DNA from: Saccharopolyspora ipomoeae
Lineage (GTDB): Bacteria; Actinomycetota; Actinomycetes; Mycobacteriales; Pseudonocardiaceae
Direction: 5' to 3'
Assembly: GCF_029952525.1 (NCBI RefSeq)
Contig: NZ_JASAOF010000001.1
Location: forward strand, 186,001-250,000
Length of the DNA: 64,000 bases
Below the pieces are notes generated by a model that searched no databases, was not told the DNA's origin, and worked only from the letters and a program-made list of their open reading frames with translations. The number at the start of each line of letters is the position of its first letter. Within the stretch, counting starts at the first letter, position 1. The position numbers and the translations under genes were made by a program. Below are positions 15,854-23,689 of the stretch, piece after piece.

Positions 15854-15928
15854 TCAGCCCTGGTGGTAGTAGCCGGTGACTTCGGCGCAGACGTCGATCA
15901 CGGTGTAGGTAGGGGTCTCCCAGGTCAT
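15854..15928 (-). CDS. pqqA: PQQ precursor peptide PqqA (copy 2)
   Basis: A 24-residue peptide starting MTWETPTYTV with core CAEVTGYYH; E16 and Y20 are the expected cross-linked residues. GGAGG lies 7 nt before the ATG. It is the first gene of pqqA2-B-C-D-E on the minus strand, the canonical position. It matches copy 1 (12153-12233) at 18 of the first 20 residues, with conservative changes and a shorter tail. Confidence 0.92.
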   Translation of the reverse strand: MTWETPTYTVIDVCAEVTGYYHQG

Positions 15929-15940
15929 GAATGCCTCCTC

Positions 15941-16024
15941 GCAGTTCGGTGTTCAGGCAGTTCACAGCCTCAGCGATCGGTCATCGCGGTGACAACCGAT
16001 CGCCGACCGGCGGCGTGGAACTGC
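15941..16024 (-). promoter_or_regulatory. pqqA2 promoter region with GCAGTTC repeats
   Basis: GCAGTTC occurs at 15941-15947 and 15957-15963 and inverted at 16018-16024. Between them CGATCGGT (15974-15981) and ACCGATCG (15995-16002) form an 8-bp inverted repeat. LytTR domains bind pairs of short direct repeats, so the neighbouring LytTR regulator is a candidate to bind here; this is inference. Confidence 0.4.
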
Positions 16025-16106
16025 CAACGAGCGGCACCGCCGGGACTACGAGCGGTGCGGTTCGAGCGTGCGCGTGATCGCCCGCTCCGGCAGCGCGTGC
16101 GGCTCG

Positions 16107-17528
16107 TCAAACACCCAAGAGGCGACGGATTTCCGGCGCGTGACGCCGGGAGACGGGCACGGTTTCGGGCACCCGCGGGTCGGTGACGAGGAACAGCTCG
16201 CCCTTGGTGCCGCGCTCGACCTCGGCGACCCGGCGGAGGTTGACCAGGAAGCGGCGGTGAACGCGGCGGAACCCGTGGCGGGTCAGCGCCTGGTCGACGT
16301 GGTCCAGCCCCCGGGTGGCGGCCAGTATCCGGCCGCGGTCGGTGCTGAGCCACACGGTGTTGCGGTCGGCCTCGGCGTAGCGGATCTCCGACGGGGCCAG
16401 CAGCACGAGTCGGTCGTTGCGTATCCCGATGACCCGGGGCGGCATGGGCACGGCGGCGCCCTCACCGGCCCGACCGTACGGTTCGCCCTCCTGCAACCCG
16501 AACGCGCAGAGCATCCCGACGACGCGGTTGGCCTCGGTGATGGGCCGCATCGTGGCGGGCATGGTGCCCTCGGAGGCCACGCCCAGCTGGGCGTACCCGC
16601 TCCACTGTGGATTCTGCGCGGCGCGGCCGGCGGCCCAGCGGACCACGTCGTCGAGCTCGGGGATGTCCGGGCGGGAGCGCTCGCCGGGCTCCAGCGCCCC
16701 GCGCGAGGCCGGGGCGTCGCCCGGCAGGCGCAGCATGGCCAGGGCGGCGGCGTTGGCGGCGATGATCTTGCCGCCCCGGTCGAGGGCGACCAGCGGGCCG
16801 CTCGAATCGGTGCGCTCCTGCTTGAAGGCGGCGACGGCGCGCTTGGCCTCGCCGACGGCTCTGCGGTGGATCTCCTGCTCGATCCCGGCCGCGGCGTTCT
16901 GCAGCCACGTCGGGACCTGCCCGGAGAGCGTCGCGCCCCAGCGCGAGATGTTGATCGAGGCGATGGCCGTCCCGGTCACCACGTCGCGGATGGCGATGCC
17001 CGCGCAGTCCCACTGGTGCAGCCCTTCGCACCAGTGCTCGGCGCCGGTGACCGTGACCGGGCCCGGGACCTCGAAGGACGTGCCCATCCCGTTGGTGCCG
17101 GTGGCCTTCTCGGACCACGACGACCAGGGCGCCATGTTCGACACCTCGGCTCGTCGCCGGGCCGACGGGTCGCCCCAGGTGCCCAGGATGCGCCCGGTCC
17201 CGTCGGTGACGGCCACGACGCCGCCGTCGAGCTCGACGTCGCGCCCCGCCAGGGCACCCAGCCCGCCGAGCTGGGTGAAGATGACGTCGTTGTCCGGCCC
17301 GTGGTCGTGATGCCCGGGTGCGGGTGGCGCCGCGTTCAGGCTCGGATCCACTTCGTACTGATCTCGGCACCGGTACCAGGACGCGAGGATCTCGGGACGC
17401 ACCGACGCGGTGACGTCGTCTCCGGTGGCGAAGGCCTCCCAGGCCTTGGCGACGGCGGAGGTGGTGGTCAGCGCATCTCCGCCACGGCTGCTCGATGCGA
17501 TTTCCAACGGCGGGACCAAGCCGGCCAT
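16107..17528 (-). CDS. GAF-domain regulator with LytTR DNA-binding domain
   Basis: The product is 473 aa. The N-terminal part resembles AcoR-type sensors (ASVRPEILASWYRCRDQYEV), followed by a GAF domain with KATGTNGMGTSFE and AEHWCEGLHQWDC, a PAS-like stretch (LVALDRGGKIIAANAAALAM) and a C-terminal LytTR domain (NDRLVLLAPSEIRYAEADRN ... RRFLVNLRRVAEVERG). It lacks the sigma-54 AAA+ domain of true AcoR. ATG 17528 has GGAGG 5 nt upstream. It lies upstream of and on the same strand as pqqA2-BCDE, so control of PQQ synthesis is plausible. Confidence 0.85.
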   Translation of the reverse strand: MAGLVPPLEIASSSRGGDALTTTSAVAKAWEAFATGDDVTASVRPEILASWYRCRDQYEVDPSLNAAPPAPGHHDHGPDNDVIFTQLGGLGALAGRDVELDGGVVAVTDGTGRILGTWGDPSARRRAEVSNMAPWSSWSEKATGTNGMGTSFEVPGPVTVTGAEHWCEGLHQWDCAGIAIRDVVTGTAIASINISRWGATLSGQVPTWLQNAAAGIEQEIHRRAVGEAKRAVAAFKQERTDSSGPLVALDRGGKIIAANAAALAMLRLPGDAPASRGALEPGERSRPDIPELDDVVRWAAGRAAQNPQWSGYAQLGVASEGTMPATMRPITEANRVVGMLCAFGLQEGEPYGRAGEGAAVPMPPRVIGIRNDRLVLLAPSEIRYAEADRNTVWLSTDRGRILAATRGLDHVDQALTRHGFRRVHRRFLVNLRRVAEVERGTKGELFLVTDPRVPETVPVSRRHAPEIRRLLGV

Positions 17529-17817
17529 CACGACCTCCTCGTCGTCATTCGGACATGCGCCATCGCCCCACTGGGCGTGACCCCAATCACGCTAAGGGGT
17601 TGTCACGTGTGGAAGCAACAACGGCCATCCACTTGGGGCAGTGACCGCACGTGCAATTGATCTCGTTGCTCCCCAGGGAAAACCGTCCGTTCGGGTAGTT
17701 GTGGAAGACGAATCGAGGGATCCGGCATCCGCTTCGGCCGACCACGCCGCGCGACTTCGCCGACCGCGCTCACCAGCGGGCGCCAACTGCGCTCGTGCGC
17801 GGGACTAGCATGCCCGC

Positions 17818-18729
17818 ATGCTGCTGCGGCAACTGGAATACCTGACCACCCTCGCGCGCGAGAAGCACTTCGCCCGCGCCGCGGAGGCCTGCTTCATCTC
17901 GCAGCCCGCGATGTCGGCGGCCATCCGCAAGCTGGAGGCCGAGCTGCACGTCCAGATCATCCAGCGCGGCAACCGCTTCATCGGGTTCACCCCCGAAGGC
18001 GAGCGGATCCTGAAGTGGGCCTACCGCATCCTGGCCGAGCGCGACGCGCTGATCGAGGACGTCGGGGCGATGCGGGAGGGGCTCAGCGGCCGGTTGCGGA
18101 TGGGCTGCATCCCCACGGCGCTGTGCGTGGTGCCGATCCTGACCTCGCTGCTGTGCCAGGACCAGCCGCGGGTGCGGGTGCAGGTGAGCTCGATGACCTC
18201 CATCGAGATCCAGCGGGGGCTGTCGCAGTACGGGCTCGACGTCGGCGTCACCTACATCGACAACGAGCCGCTGACCGGGGTCCGCACGGTCCCGCTCTAC
18301 CACGAGCGCTACCTGCTGCTGGCTTCCGAGGACGAGCTCGACGACCGCGAGAGCGCGACTTGGGCGGAGGCCGCCGAGCTCCCGCTGTGCCTGCTCTCGG
18401 AGGACATGCAGAACCGCCGCATCCTCAACTCGGTCTTCGAGCAGGCCCAGGCCCGCCCGCAACCCGCGGTCGAGACCAACTCGATCAGCGCCCTCTACGC
18501 GCACGTCCGCGAGGGCCCGTGGGCCACGGTCCTCCCCCACTCCTGGCTGCTGCGCTTCGGCGTCCCCGAGGGCATGCGAGCAGTCCCCCTGAAGGATCCC
18601 GAGATCAGCAAGACCATCGGCCTGGTCCTCCACGACAGGGACCCCGAACCCATCCTCGCCAAGGCCTTCGTCGACACAGCCCGCACAGTCGACCTCGACG
18701 AACTCCTCGAAGCCACCGCCCCGGCCTGA
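17818..18729 (+). CDS. LysR-type transcriptional regulator
   Basis: The product is 303 aa. An N-terminal winged helix-turn-helix (MLLRQLEYLTTLAREKHFAR ... SQPAMSAAIRKLEAEL) is followed by a LysR substrate-binding domain (RLRMGCIPTALCVVPILTSL). Its 5' neighbour is the divergently transcribed GAF-LytTR regulator 289 bp away; its stop codon lies inside a hairpin. No obvious target operon is next to it. The fds and pqq genes are the nearest metabolic genes; a link is not shown. Confidence 0.9.
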   Translation: MLLRQLEYLTTLAREKHFARAAEACFISQPAMSAAIRKLEAELHVQIIQRGNRFIGFTPEGERILKWAYRILAERDALIEDVGAMREGLSGRLRMGCIPTALCVVPILTSLLCQDQPRVRVQVSSMTSIEIQRGLSQYGLDVGVTYIDNEPLTGVRTVPLYHERYLLLASEDELDDRESATWAEAAELPLCLLSEDMQNRRILNSVFEQAQARPQPAVETNSISALYAHVREGPWATVLPHSWLLRFGVPEGMRAVPLKDPEISKTIGLVLHDRDPEPILAKAFVDTARTVDLDELLEATAPA

Positions 18730-18814
18730 CCCGGTGTTGAAAACCCCGGTTTTCACGCGACGAAAACCGGGGTTTTCGACACGCGAATGCAGCGGTTTTC
18801 GACACCGGGTCAGG
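18725..18814. terminator. nested hairpin spanning the LysR stop codon
   Basis: Outer arms CCTGACCCGGTGTTGAAAACC-type (from 18725; it includes the TGA stop) pair with GGTTTTCGACACCGGGTCAGG-type (to 18814). An inner hairpin GAAAACCGGGGTTTTC lies within. It belongs to the same family as 12263-12364 and 48891-48959. Confidence 0.65.
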
Positions 18815-18946
18815 GACCGACGATCTCGAACGCGAGAGTCGTTCGGGAGACGGCAATGCCACGACCACCGCTGCTCGGCTGGATCGCCGTGCCCAGCACG
18901 ACGCACGACTGCTGCTCCCCGGGGCCCGAACCCAGGCCGAACGTCG

Positions 18947-19010
18947 GATTACGGCGGTAATCCGGCACCTGATTACGGCGGTAATCCGGCACCTGATTGC
19001 GGCCGTAATC
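18947..19010. repeat. three tandem 24-bp palindromic repeats
   Basis: GATTACGGCGGTAATC occurs at 18947-18962 and 18971-18986 and as GATTGCGGCCGTAATC at 18995-19010, each separated by CGGCACCT, giving an exact 24-bp period. Each unit is itself a GATTAC/GTAATC inverted repeat. It lies between two convergent genes. The rest of the gap (19011-19147) holds no gene I recognise. Confidence 0.7.
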
Positions 19011-19147
19011 CGGGTCAGGGGACAGGATCTGATCCCTATCCGGTTTTCGCGGCGCGATCGATCGCGTCGAGGGTCTCGTTCCAGGGCAGGTCCTGCTCAC
19101 TGCGCGGCTCGTGGAGCCTGGCAACAGATCGAGGTCGTCCTCGCCGG

Positions 19148-19945
19148 TCAGGAGTTCTTCCAGGCGTTGATCTGCGACTGGTTGAGCGTGCCGTCGGCGA
19201 TGAGGACGTGCAGGTCTCGGGTCAGCGAGGCGCCGGGATCGAGCAGGACCGGGTCGGTCGCTGCGAGCTGCAGGCCGATTCCGGGATAGTCGTCGAGCCG
19301 GGCGAACCACGGGTCCGCTGCGTTGGCGAACACGAGGGTGAAGTCCCGATCGGTCCAGGTCAGCCACGGCGCGGATGAGCCGTGGACGGCGTCTTCGCCC
19401 GTGGCCGCGTCGGTGAACACCTCGGGCTCGACCGCTGCCGGAAGCCTCCAGAAGAAGCCGCCGTAGCCGGCGCCTGCGCGGCCGTTGGTGGCCGGGCTGC
19501 CCAGGGACAAGGTTCGCGCGGTGGCGTTGGTGAGGGTGGTCCCGACGTGCAGTTGCCAGCCCGGGCCCGTCCGACTCGCCCGGGTATTGCGGGTTTCGCG
19601 CAGGAGCGGTTCGTGCGGGGTCCGCCAGGTGAGGGATTCGTCGAAGCCCGCGTCCGACCTGGTCAGGGCCGTGGTTTCGATGCGGCCGTGGTCCTCCCGC
19701 GCGACGTAGCCCTGGTCCCGGACGTAGGTGTTGCCGCCCCAGAAGTTCCAGCCGTCGACGTCCTGCAGGGCGAACGAGAACCCGAGGTGCCACGGGTGGT
19801 CGTCCGGGCAGGTGTCGGTGACGACGCGGCCGCCGAGGGTGCGGATCGGGTGCAGGTGCGGGCGCGGGGACAGGTGCGCGGGCAGCTCGGCGCCGGAGCG
19901 GCGCTCGGCGACCGCAACCCCGCCGACGCGGATCACTTCAACCAC
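19148..19945 (-). CDS. DUF6807 / PmoA-like protein
   Basis: The product is 265 aa, beta-rich, with the family signature DTCPDDHPWHLGFSFALQDV and DGWNFWGGNTY, matching DUF6807 proteins often named PmoA-like although unrelated to methane oxidation in function. Such genes usually accompany Gfo/Idh oxidoreductases in carbohydrate loci. It overlaps the upstream Gfo/Idh gene by 13 nt; a GTG at 19936 forming a GTGA junction is an alternative start. A galactose-mutarotase-like fold is likely; its reaction is unknown. Confidence 0.82.
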   Translation of the reverse strand: MVEVIRVGGVAVAERRSGAELPAHLSPRPHLHPIRTLGGRVVTDTCPDDHPWHLGFSFALQDVDGWNFWGGNTYVRDQGYVAREDHGRIETTALTRSDAGFDESLTWRTPHEPLLRETRNTRASRTGPGWQLHVGTTLTNATARTLSLGSPATNGRAGAGYGGFFWRLPAAVEPEVFTDAATGEDAVHGSSAPWLTWTDRDFTLVFANAADPWFARLDDYPGIGLQLAATDPVLLDPGASLTRDLHVLIADGTLNQSQINAWKNS

Positions 19946-21018
19946 GGAACATCCATTTCGGACAACAACTGCATCGAATCAGCAGCGCGGACAACGTCTT
20001 CCGACACACCCGGAACGACGTGGCGGTCGCCGTCGCGCTCCGACGGGATCTCCACCGGGTCGGGAGCCAGCCTCACCGCTTCCAGCACCCGCATGAACGG
20101 GCGCGTCGTCGCGGGCGGGACCAGCAGCGGAACCCCCGAGCGGGTGTGCGCGATGAGGTTCTCCAGCAGATCGGTGGCGCCGTGCTCGGTCGTCTCCACC
20201 CGCTCCGGCGTCTCCAACCGGACCCGGTCGGAGCGGTAGTCCACCACGATCCGGCCCCGCGAACCCCGCAGCACCACGTACGGGTCCACCTCGCGGTCCG
20301 CGCACAACGTCACCGCCACCACGATCGGCACGCCCCGGGCCGTCACCAGCCGCAGGCACGAGGTGTCGTCGGCCTCGATCGGATTCGCCCGGTACAGCTC
20401 CACGGACAGCTCGCGCAGCTCCTCGTCGTCCGAAACCCCTTCCAGCGCAAGAGCGTTCGCGATGGCGTGCGCGAACGGGTTGGTCAGGGCACCGTCGACC
20501 ACCGGGACGCCGTCGAGCGAGCGGCGACCCGCCCAGCGAGCGCGGGCGTAGTAGTCGGCGCCGCGCCGCCACGCGCCCGCCGCACCGATCCCCCGCAACT
20601 CCCCGATCGCGCCCCGCTCCAGCAGCGCCCGCGCGTGCCGCAGCGCGTGCGAACCCAGGCTCTGGAACCCGATCTGGCACGCCCGTCCGGTGCTCGCCAG
20701 CGACGCCGCCAGCTCGTCGAACTCCGCCAGCGTGGGCGTCGGGGGCTTCTCCAGCAGCACGTGCGAGCCGGCGCGCGCGGCCAGCAGCGCCAGCTCGGAG
20801 TGGGTGTGGATCGGCGTGCACACGATCGTCACGTCCGGGCGCGTCTTCTCCAGCAGCACGGCCAGATCCGGCTCCACCGGCACGCCCGGGTCGACCTCCG
20901 GCGGCCGAGGATCGCAGATCCCGACCAGCCGCACGTCCGGCATCCGCTCGACGTTCCGCAGGTGCCAGCGGCCGTGCCCGTGCACGCCCACCAGCACGAC
21001 GGTGGTCGGATCGCTCAT
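19933..21018 (-). CDS. Gfo/Idh/MocA-family oxidoreductase (1)
   Basis: The product is 361 aa. The N-terminal NAD(P)-binding fold begins TTVVLVGVHGHGRWHLRNV, followed by the VTIVCTPIHTHSELALLAAR and HVLLEKPPTPTLAEFDEL segments that hold the family EKP motif. The C-terminal part is the alpha/beta substrate domain. It probably oxidises a sugar or cyclitol hydroxyl. It is the first gene of a two-gene operon with the DUF6807 gene, divergent from the MHS permease and sharing LacI-type operators. Confidence 0.9.
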   Translation of the reverse strand: MSDPTTVVLVGVHGHGRWHLRNVERMPDVRLVGICDPRPPEVDPGVPVEPDLAVLLEKTRPDVTIVCTPIHTHSELALLAARAGSHVLLEKPPTPTLAEFDELAASLASTGRACQIGFQSLGSHALRHARALLERGAIGELRGIGAAGAWRRGADYYARARWAGRRSLDGVPVVDGALTNPFAHAIANALALEGVSDDEELRELSVELYRANPIEADDTSCLRLVTARGVPIVVAVTLCADREVDPYVVLRGSRGRIVVDYRSDRVRLETPERVETTEHGATDLLENLIAHTRSGVPLLVPPATTRPFMRVLEAVRLAPDPVEIPSERDGDRHVVPGVSEDVVRAADSMQLLSEMDVPWLK

Positions 21019-21060
21019 CGCCCCTCGCAACTCCTCGGCTGCACCGCATCGTAACCATCC

Positions 21061-21074
21061 GGAAAGCGCATTCC
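21061..21074. promoter_or_regulatory. LacI-type operator O1
   Basis: GGAAAGCGCATTCC, 43 bp upstream of the minus-strand Gfo/Idh start. It is a near-palindrome centred on CG, the typical LacI/GalR operator form, and is close to O2 and O3 (GGAAAGCGC shared). Confidence 0.6.
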
Positions 21075-21120
21075 AACCTGTCGCGGAGAGGTTGACACGC
21101 GGCGCCGGGACGCTGTTCGA

Positions 21121-21135
21121 TGGAAAGCGCTTACC
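21121..21135. promoter_or_regulatory. LacI-type operator O2 at the MHS permease promoter
   Basis: TGGAAAGCGCTTACC lies 47 bp upstream of the permease start and is the exact reverse complement of O3 at 23659-23673. A TTGACA at 21092-21097 could be the -35 box, which would put O2 near the transcription start, where a repressor would block initiation. Confidence 0.7.
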
Positions 21136-21181
21136 CGCCCGGCGGGTCGATCGGGACAACGAAGTGCCGAGGGAGACACTA

Positions 21182-22558
21182 GTGACCACACCCACGACCG
21201 AGAGCACGAGCGACGCCAAGAGCAAGTCGCGCAAAGCAGCCGCCAGCGGCTGGATCGGCAGCGCGCTGGAGTACTACGACTGGTTCGTCTACGCCCAGGC
21301 CGCAGCGCTGGTCTTCCCGAGCATCTTCTTCCCGGGAGGCAACCCCACGGTCGCGCTGGTCTCCTCGCTGGGGACCTACGCCGTCGGCTACGTCGCGCGC
21401 CCCATCGGCGCGATCCTGTTCGGGCACTACGGCGACCGGCACGGCCGCAAGAAGGTGCTCGTGCTGGCGATGCTGCTGATGGGCTTCTCGACCTTCGCCG
21501 TCGCGCTGCTGCCCACCTACCACCAGGCCGGGCTGCTGGCCCCGGTCCTGCTGGTGCTGCTGCGGTTCGTGCAGGGCTTCGCCGTCGCCGGGGAGCTCAG
21601 CGGCGCCAGCGCGATGATCACCGAGCACGCGCCGTTCGGCAGGCGCGGCTACTACACCAGCTTCAGCCTGCACGGCACGCAGGCCGGGCAGATCATCGCC
21701 GCGGCCGTGTTCCTGCCGCTGTCGGCGGTCCTGTCGGAGCAGGCGTTCGACTCCTGGGGCTGGCGGGTCCCGTTCCTGCTCAGCGCCGTGGTGGTCTTCG
21801 CCGGCTACGTGATCCGCCGCCGGGTCGAGGAGCCCGAGGTCTTCACCCGGGGCGAGGACAAGCCGCAGCAGGCTCCGTTCCTGCAGGTCATGCGGGAGAG
21901 CGGCACCGACGTGCTGCGGGCGATCTGCATGACCCTGGTCAACGTGATCGGCGTGGTGGTGTCGGTGTTCGGCGCCGCCTACGCGACGCAGTCCGGCTAC
22001 GGCATCGAGATGAGCAAGTCGGTCTACCTCTGGATCCCGGTGGTGGCCAACCTGGTCGCGCTGCCGTTCATCCCGTGGTTCGCGAGCCTGTCGGACCGCT
22101 TCGGCCGCCGACCGCTGATGATCGTCGGCGCGCTGGGCTCGGGCCTGCTGTCCTTCGCCTACCTGTGGTCGGTGAGCCGGGGCGACGTGGTGCTCACGAT
22201 CGTGCTGGCGATCCTGACGTGGGGGATCTTCTACCAGATCTGCAACGCCACCTTCGCCGCCTACTACCAGGAGCTGTTCCCGGCCCGCACCCGCGTGACC
22301 GGCTTCGCCATCGCGCAGAACGTCGGTCTGACGATCGTCGCGTTCCTGCCGAGCCTGTTCACCCTCGCCGCTCCCCCGGGTTCGGCGAACGTCCCGCTGG
22401 TCGTCGGCGGGCTGTGCCTGGGCGTCAACGTGATCGCGGCGATCGCGGCCTTCACCGCCCGGGAGACGCACCGGGTGCCGCTGGAGCAGCTCGGCGAGAA
22501 GCACGCGGTGCCGATGCCGCGCGAGGAGTTCGACCGGTTGCGCTCCGCCGTGCGCTGA
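21182..22558 (+). CDS. MFS permease, metabolite:H+ symporter (MHS) family
   Basis: The product is 458 aa with twelve predicted membrane segments. MHS markers are SALEYYDWFVYAQAAALVFP near residue 25, RPIGAILFGHYGDRHGRKK after the second helix and the GWRVPFLLSA segment. It should import an organic acid or sugar-like substrate with protons. The GTG start has GAGGGAG 7 nt upstream. It lies between two LacI-type operators, divergent from the Gfo/Idh-DUF6807 pair and upstream of the lacI gene, so it is probably the uptake system for this pathway. Confidence 0.92.
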   Translation: MTTPTTESTSDAKSKSRKAAASGWIGSALEYYDWFVYAQAAALVFPSIFFPGGNPTVALVSSLGTYAVGYVARPIGAILFGHYGDRHGRKKVLVLAMLLMGFSTFAVALLPTYHQAGLLAPVLLVLLRFVQGFAVAGELSGASAMITEHAPFGRRGYYTSFSLHGTQAGQIIAAAVFLPLSAVLSEQAFDSWGWRVPFLLSAVVVFAGYVIRRRVEEPEVFTRGEDKPQQAPFLQVMRESGTDVLRAICMTLVNVIGVVVSVFGAAYATQSGYGIEMSKSVYLWIPVVANLVALPFIPWFASLSDRFGRRPLMIVGALGSGLLSFAYLWSVSRGDVVLTIVLAILTWGIFYQICNATFAAYYQELFPARTRVTGFAIAQNVGLTIVAFLPSLFTLAAPPGSANVPLVVGGLCLGVNVIAAIAAFTARETHRVPLEQLGEKHAVPMPREEFDRLRSAVR

Positions 22559-22574
22559 TCTCCGAGCGCTATCC

Positions 22575-22594
22575 TGGGGAATACGCATTCCCCA
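22575..22594. promoter_or_regulatory. candidate autoregulatory operator of LacI regulator
   Basis: A 20-bp near-perfect palindrome with arms TGGGGAAT and ATTCCCCA around ACGC lies 16 bp before the GTG start of the LacI-family gene. The centre is CG as in O1-O3 but the arms differ, so it may be a weaker autoregulatory site or bind another protein. Confidence 0.5.
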
Positions 22595-22610
22595 CCAGGC
22601 AAGGAGCGTC

Positions 22611-23618
22611 GTGGCGGCACGAGCAGCGACCCTCACCGACGTCGCCAAGGAGGCGGGCGTCTCGCTCGCCACGGCGTCGCGGGCCCTCAACGGCAGCGAC
22701 CGGGTGGTCCGCGCTGAACTGCACGACCGCGTGCTGGCGGCGGCCACCCGGCTCGGCTACTCGCCCAACGCTCAGGCGCAGTCGATGGCCCGCGGCTCCA
22801 CCGACCTGGTGGGGCTGCTGGTCAACGACATCGCCGACCCCTACTTCTCGACCATCGCCGCCGGCCTGGCCAACGCGGCCGAGGAGCAGGGGCTGCTGGT
22901 GATGCTGTGCAGCACCGCCGGGCGCCCGGAGCGCGAGCTGGAGCTGCTGGGGGCGCTGCGGCGGCAGCGCGGGCGCGCGATCGTCATCGCCGGAAGCCGC
23001 ACCTCCGACCGCTCCCACCTGCGCGAGCTGTCCGCGCAGATCGATCCGTTCGTCTCGTCCGGCGGCCGCGTGGTGGCCATCAGCGAGCCGAAGCTGCAGG
23101 TCGACACGCTGGTGGTGGACAACCGCGGGGGCGCGCGGGAGCTGGCCTCCGAGATCGCGGCCCTGGGCTACCGGAAACCGGCGATCCTGGCCGGCCCGGA
23201 GCAGCTGCTGGTCTCGCAGGACCGCAAGGCCGGGTTCGCCGAGGGCTGGCCGTCGGCCGAGCCGGTCGTGGTGGCCGACGAGTTCAGCCGCGACGGCGGT
23301 TTCCGCGCGATGCACCGGCTGCTGGACTCCGGCGCCGAGGTGGACTGCGTGTTCGCGATCAACGACCTGATGGCGCTGGGCGCGATGGCGGCCTGCCGCG
23401 AGCGCGACGTCGACGTGCCCGGAGACCTGGCGGTGGCCGGGTTCGACGACATCTCCACGCTCCGCGACGTCACCCCGGAGCTGACCACGGTCCGGTTGCC
23501 GCTGACCGAGATGGGCCACATGGCGCTGGACCTGGTGCTGGGCGACCGGACGGTGAAGCCGCGTCGCCGCAAGGTCCGGGGCGAGGTCGTCCTGCGCGAG
23601 AGCACTCCGGCTCGCTGA
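22611..23618 (+). CDS. LacI-family transcriptional repressor (1)
   Basis: The product is 335 aa. The N-terminal helix-turn-helix and hinge read TLTDVAKEAGVSLATASRAL and, near residue 55, QAQSMARGSTDLVGLLVNDI. The periplasmic-binding-like effector domain follows, ending FDDISTLRDVTPELTTVRLP. The GTG start has AAGGAG upstream. Three CG-centred operators (21061, 21121, 23659) flank it, so it most likely represses the Gfo/Idh-DUF6807 operon, the permease and the downstream Gfo/Idh-DUF993-TIM operon. The inducer is unknown. Confidence 0.92.
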   Translation: MAARAATLTDVAKEAGVSLATASRALNGSDRVVRAELHDRVLAAATRLGYSPNAQAQSMARGSTDLVGLLVNDIADPYFSTIAAGLANAAEEQGLLVMLCSTAGRPERELELLGALRRQRGRAIVIAGSRTSDRSHLRELSAQIDPFVSSGGRVVAISEPKLQVDTLVVDNRGGARELASEIAALGYRKPAILAGPEQLLVSQDRKAGFAEGWPSAEPVVVADEFSRDGGFRAMHRLLDSGAEVDCVFAINDLMALGAMAACRERDVDVPGDLAVAGFDDISTLRDVTPELTTVRLPLTEMGHMALDLVLGDRTVKPRRRKVRGEVVLRESTPAR

Positions 23619-23658
23619 ACTCCCCTTGCATCGGGCGTGGGGTTCGGCCTACCGTCTT

Positions 23659-23673
23659 GGTAAGCGCTTTCCA
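23659..23673. promoter_or_regulatory. LacI-type operator O3
   Basis: GGTAAGCGCTTTCCA, 17 bp upstream of the Gfo/Idh (2) start, is the exact inverted copy of O2. A TTGCAT about 32 bp upstream and TACCGT overlapping the left flank could be -35 and -10 elements. Confidence 0.7.
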
Positions 23674-23689
23674 AACGAGGAGGTTCGGC

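Noticed and set aside
18947..19010. Possible CRISPR array
   Set aside because: Only three units, identical 8-bp linkers instead of unique spacers, and no cas genes.
19036..19160. Minus-strand frame reading RSVARLHEPRSEQDLPWNET..., possible tail of a Phd-type antitoxin
   Set aside because: About 35 residues only, overlapping the end of the DUF6807 gene in another frame, with no start, no toxin partner and no confident family match.
19148..19945. PmoA, methane monooxygenase subunit
   Set aside because: The PmoA-like label of DUF6807 proteins is misleading: the protein is soluble and sits in a carbohydrate operon.
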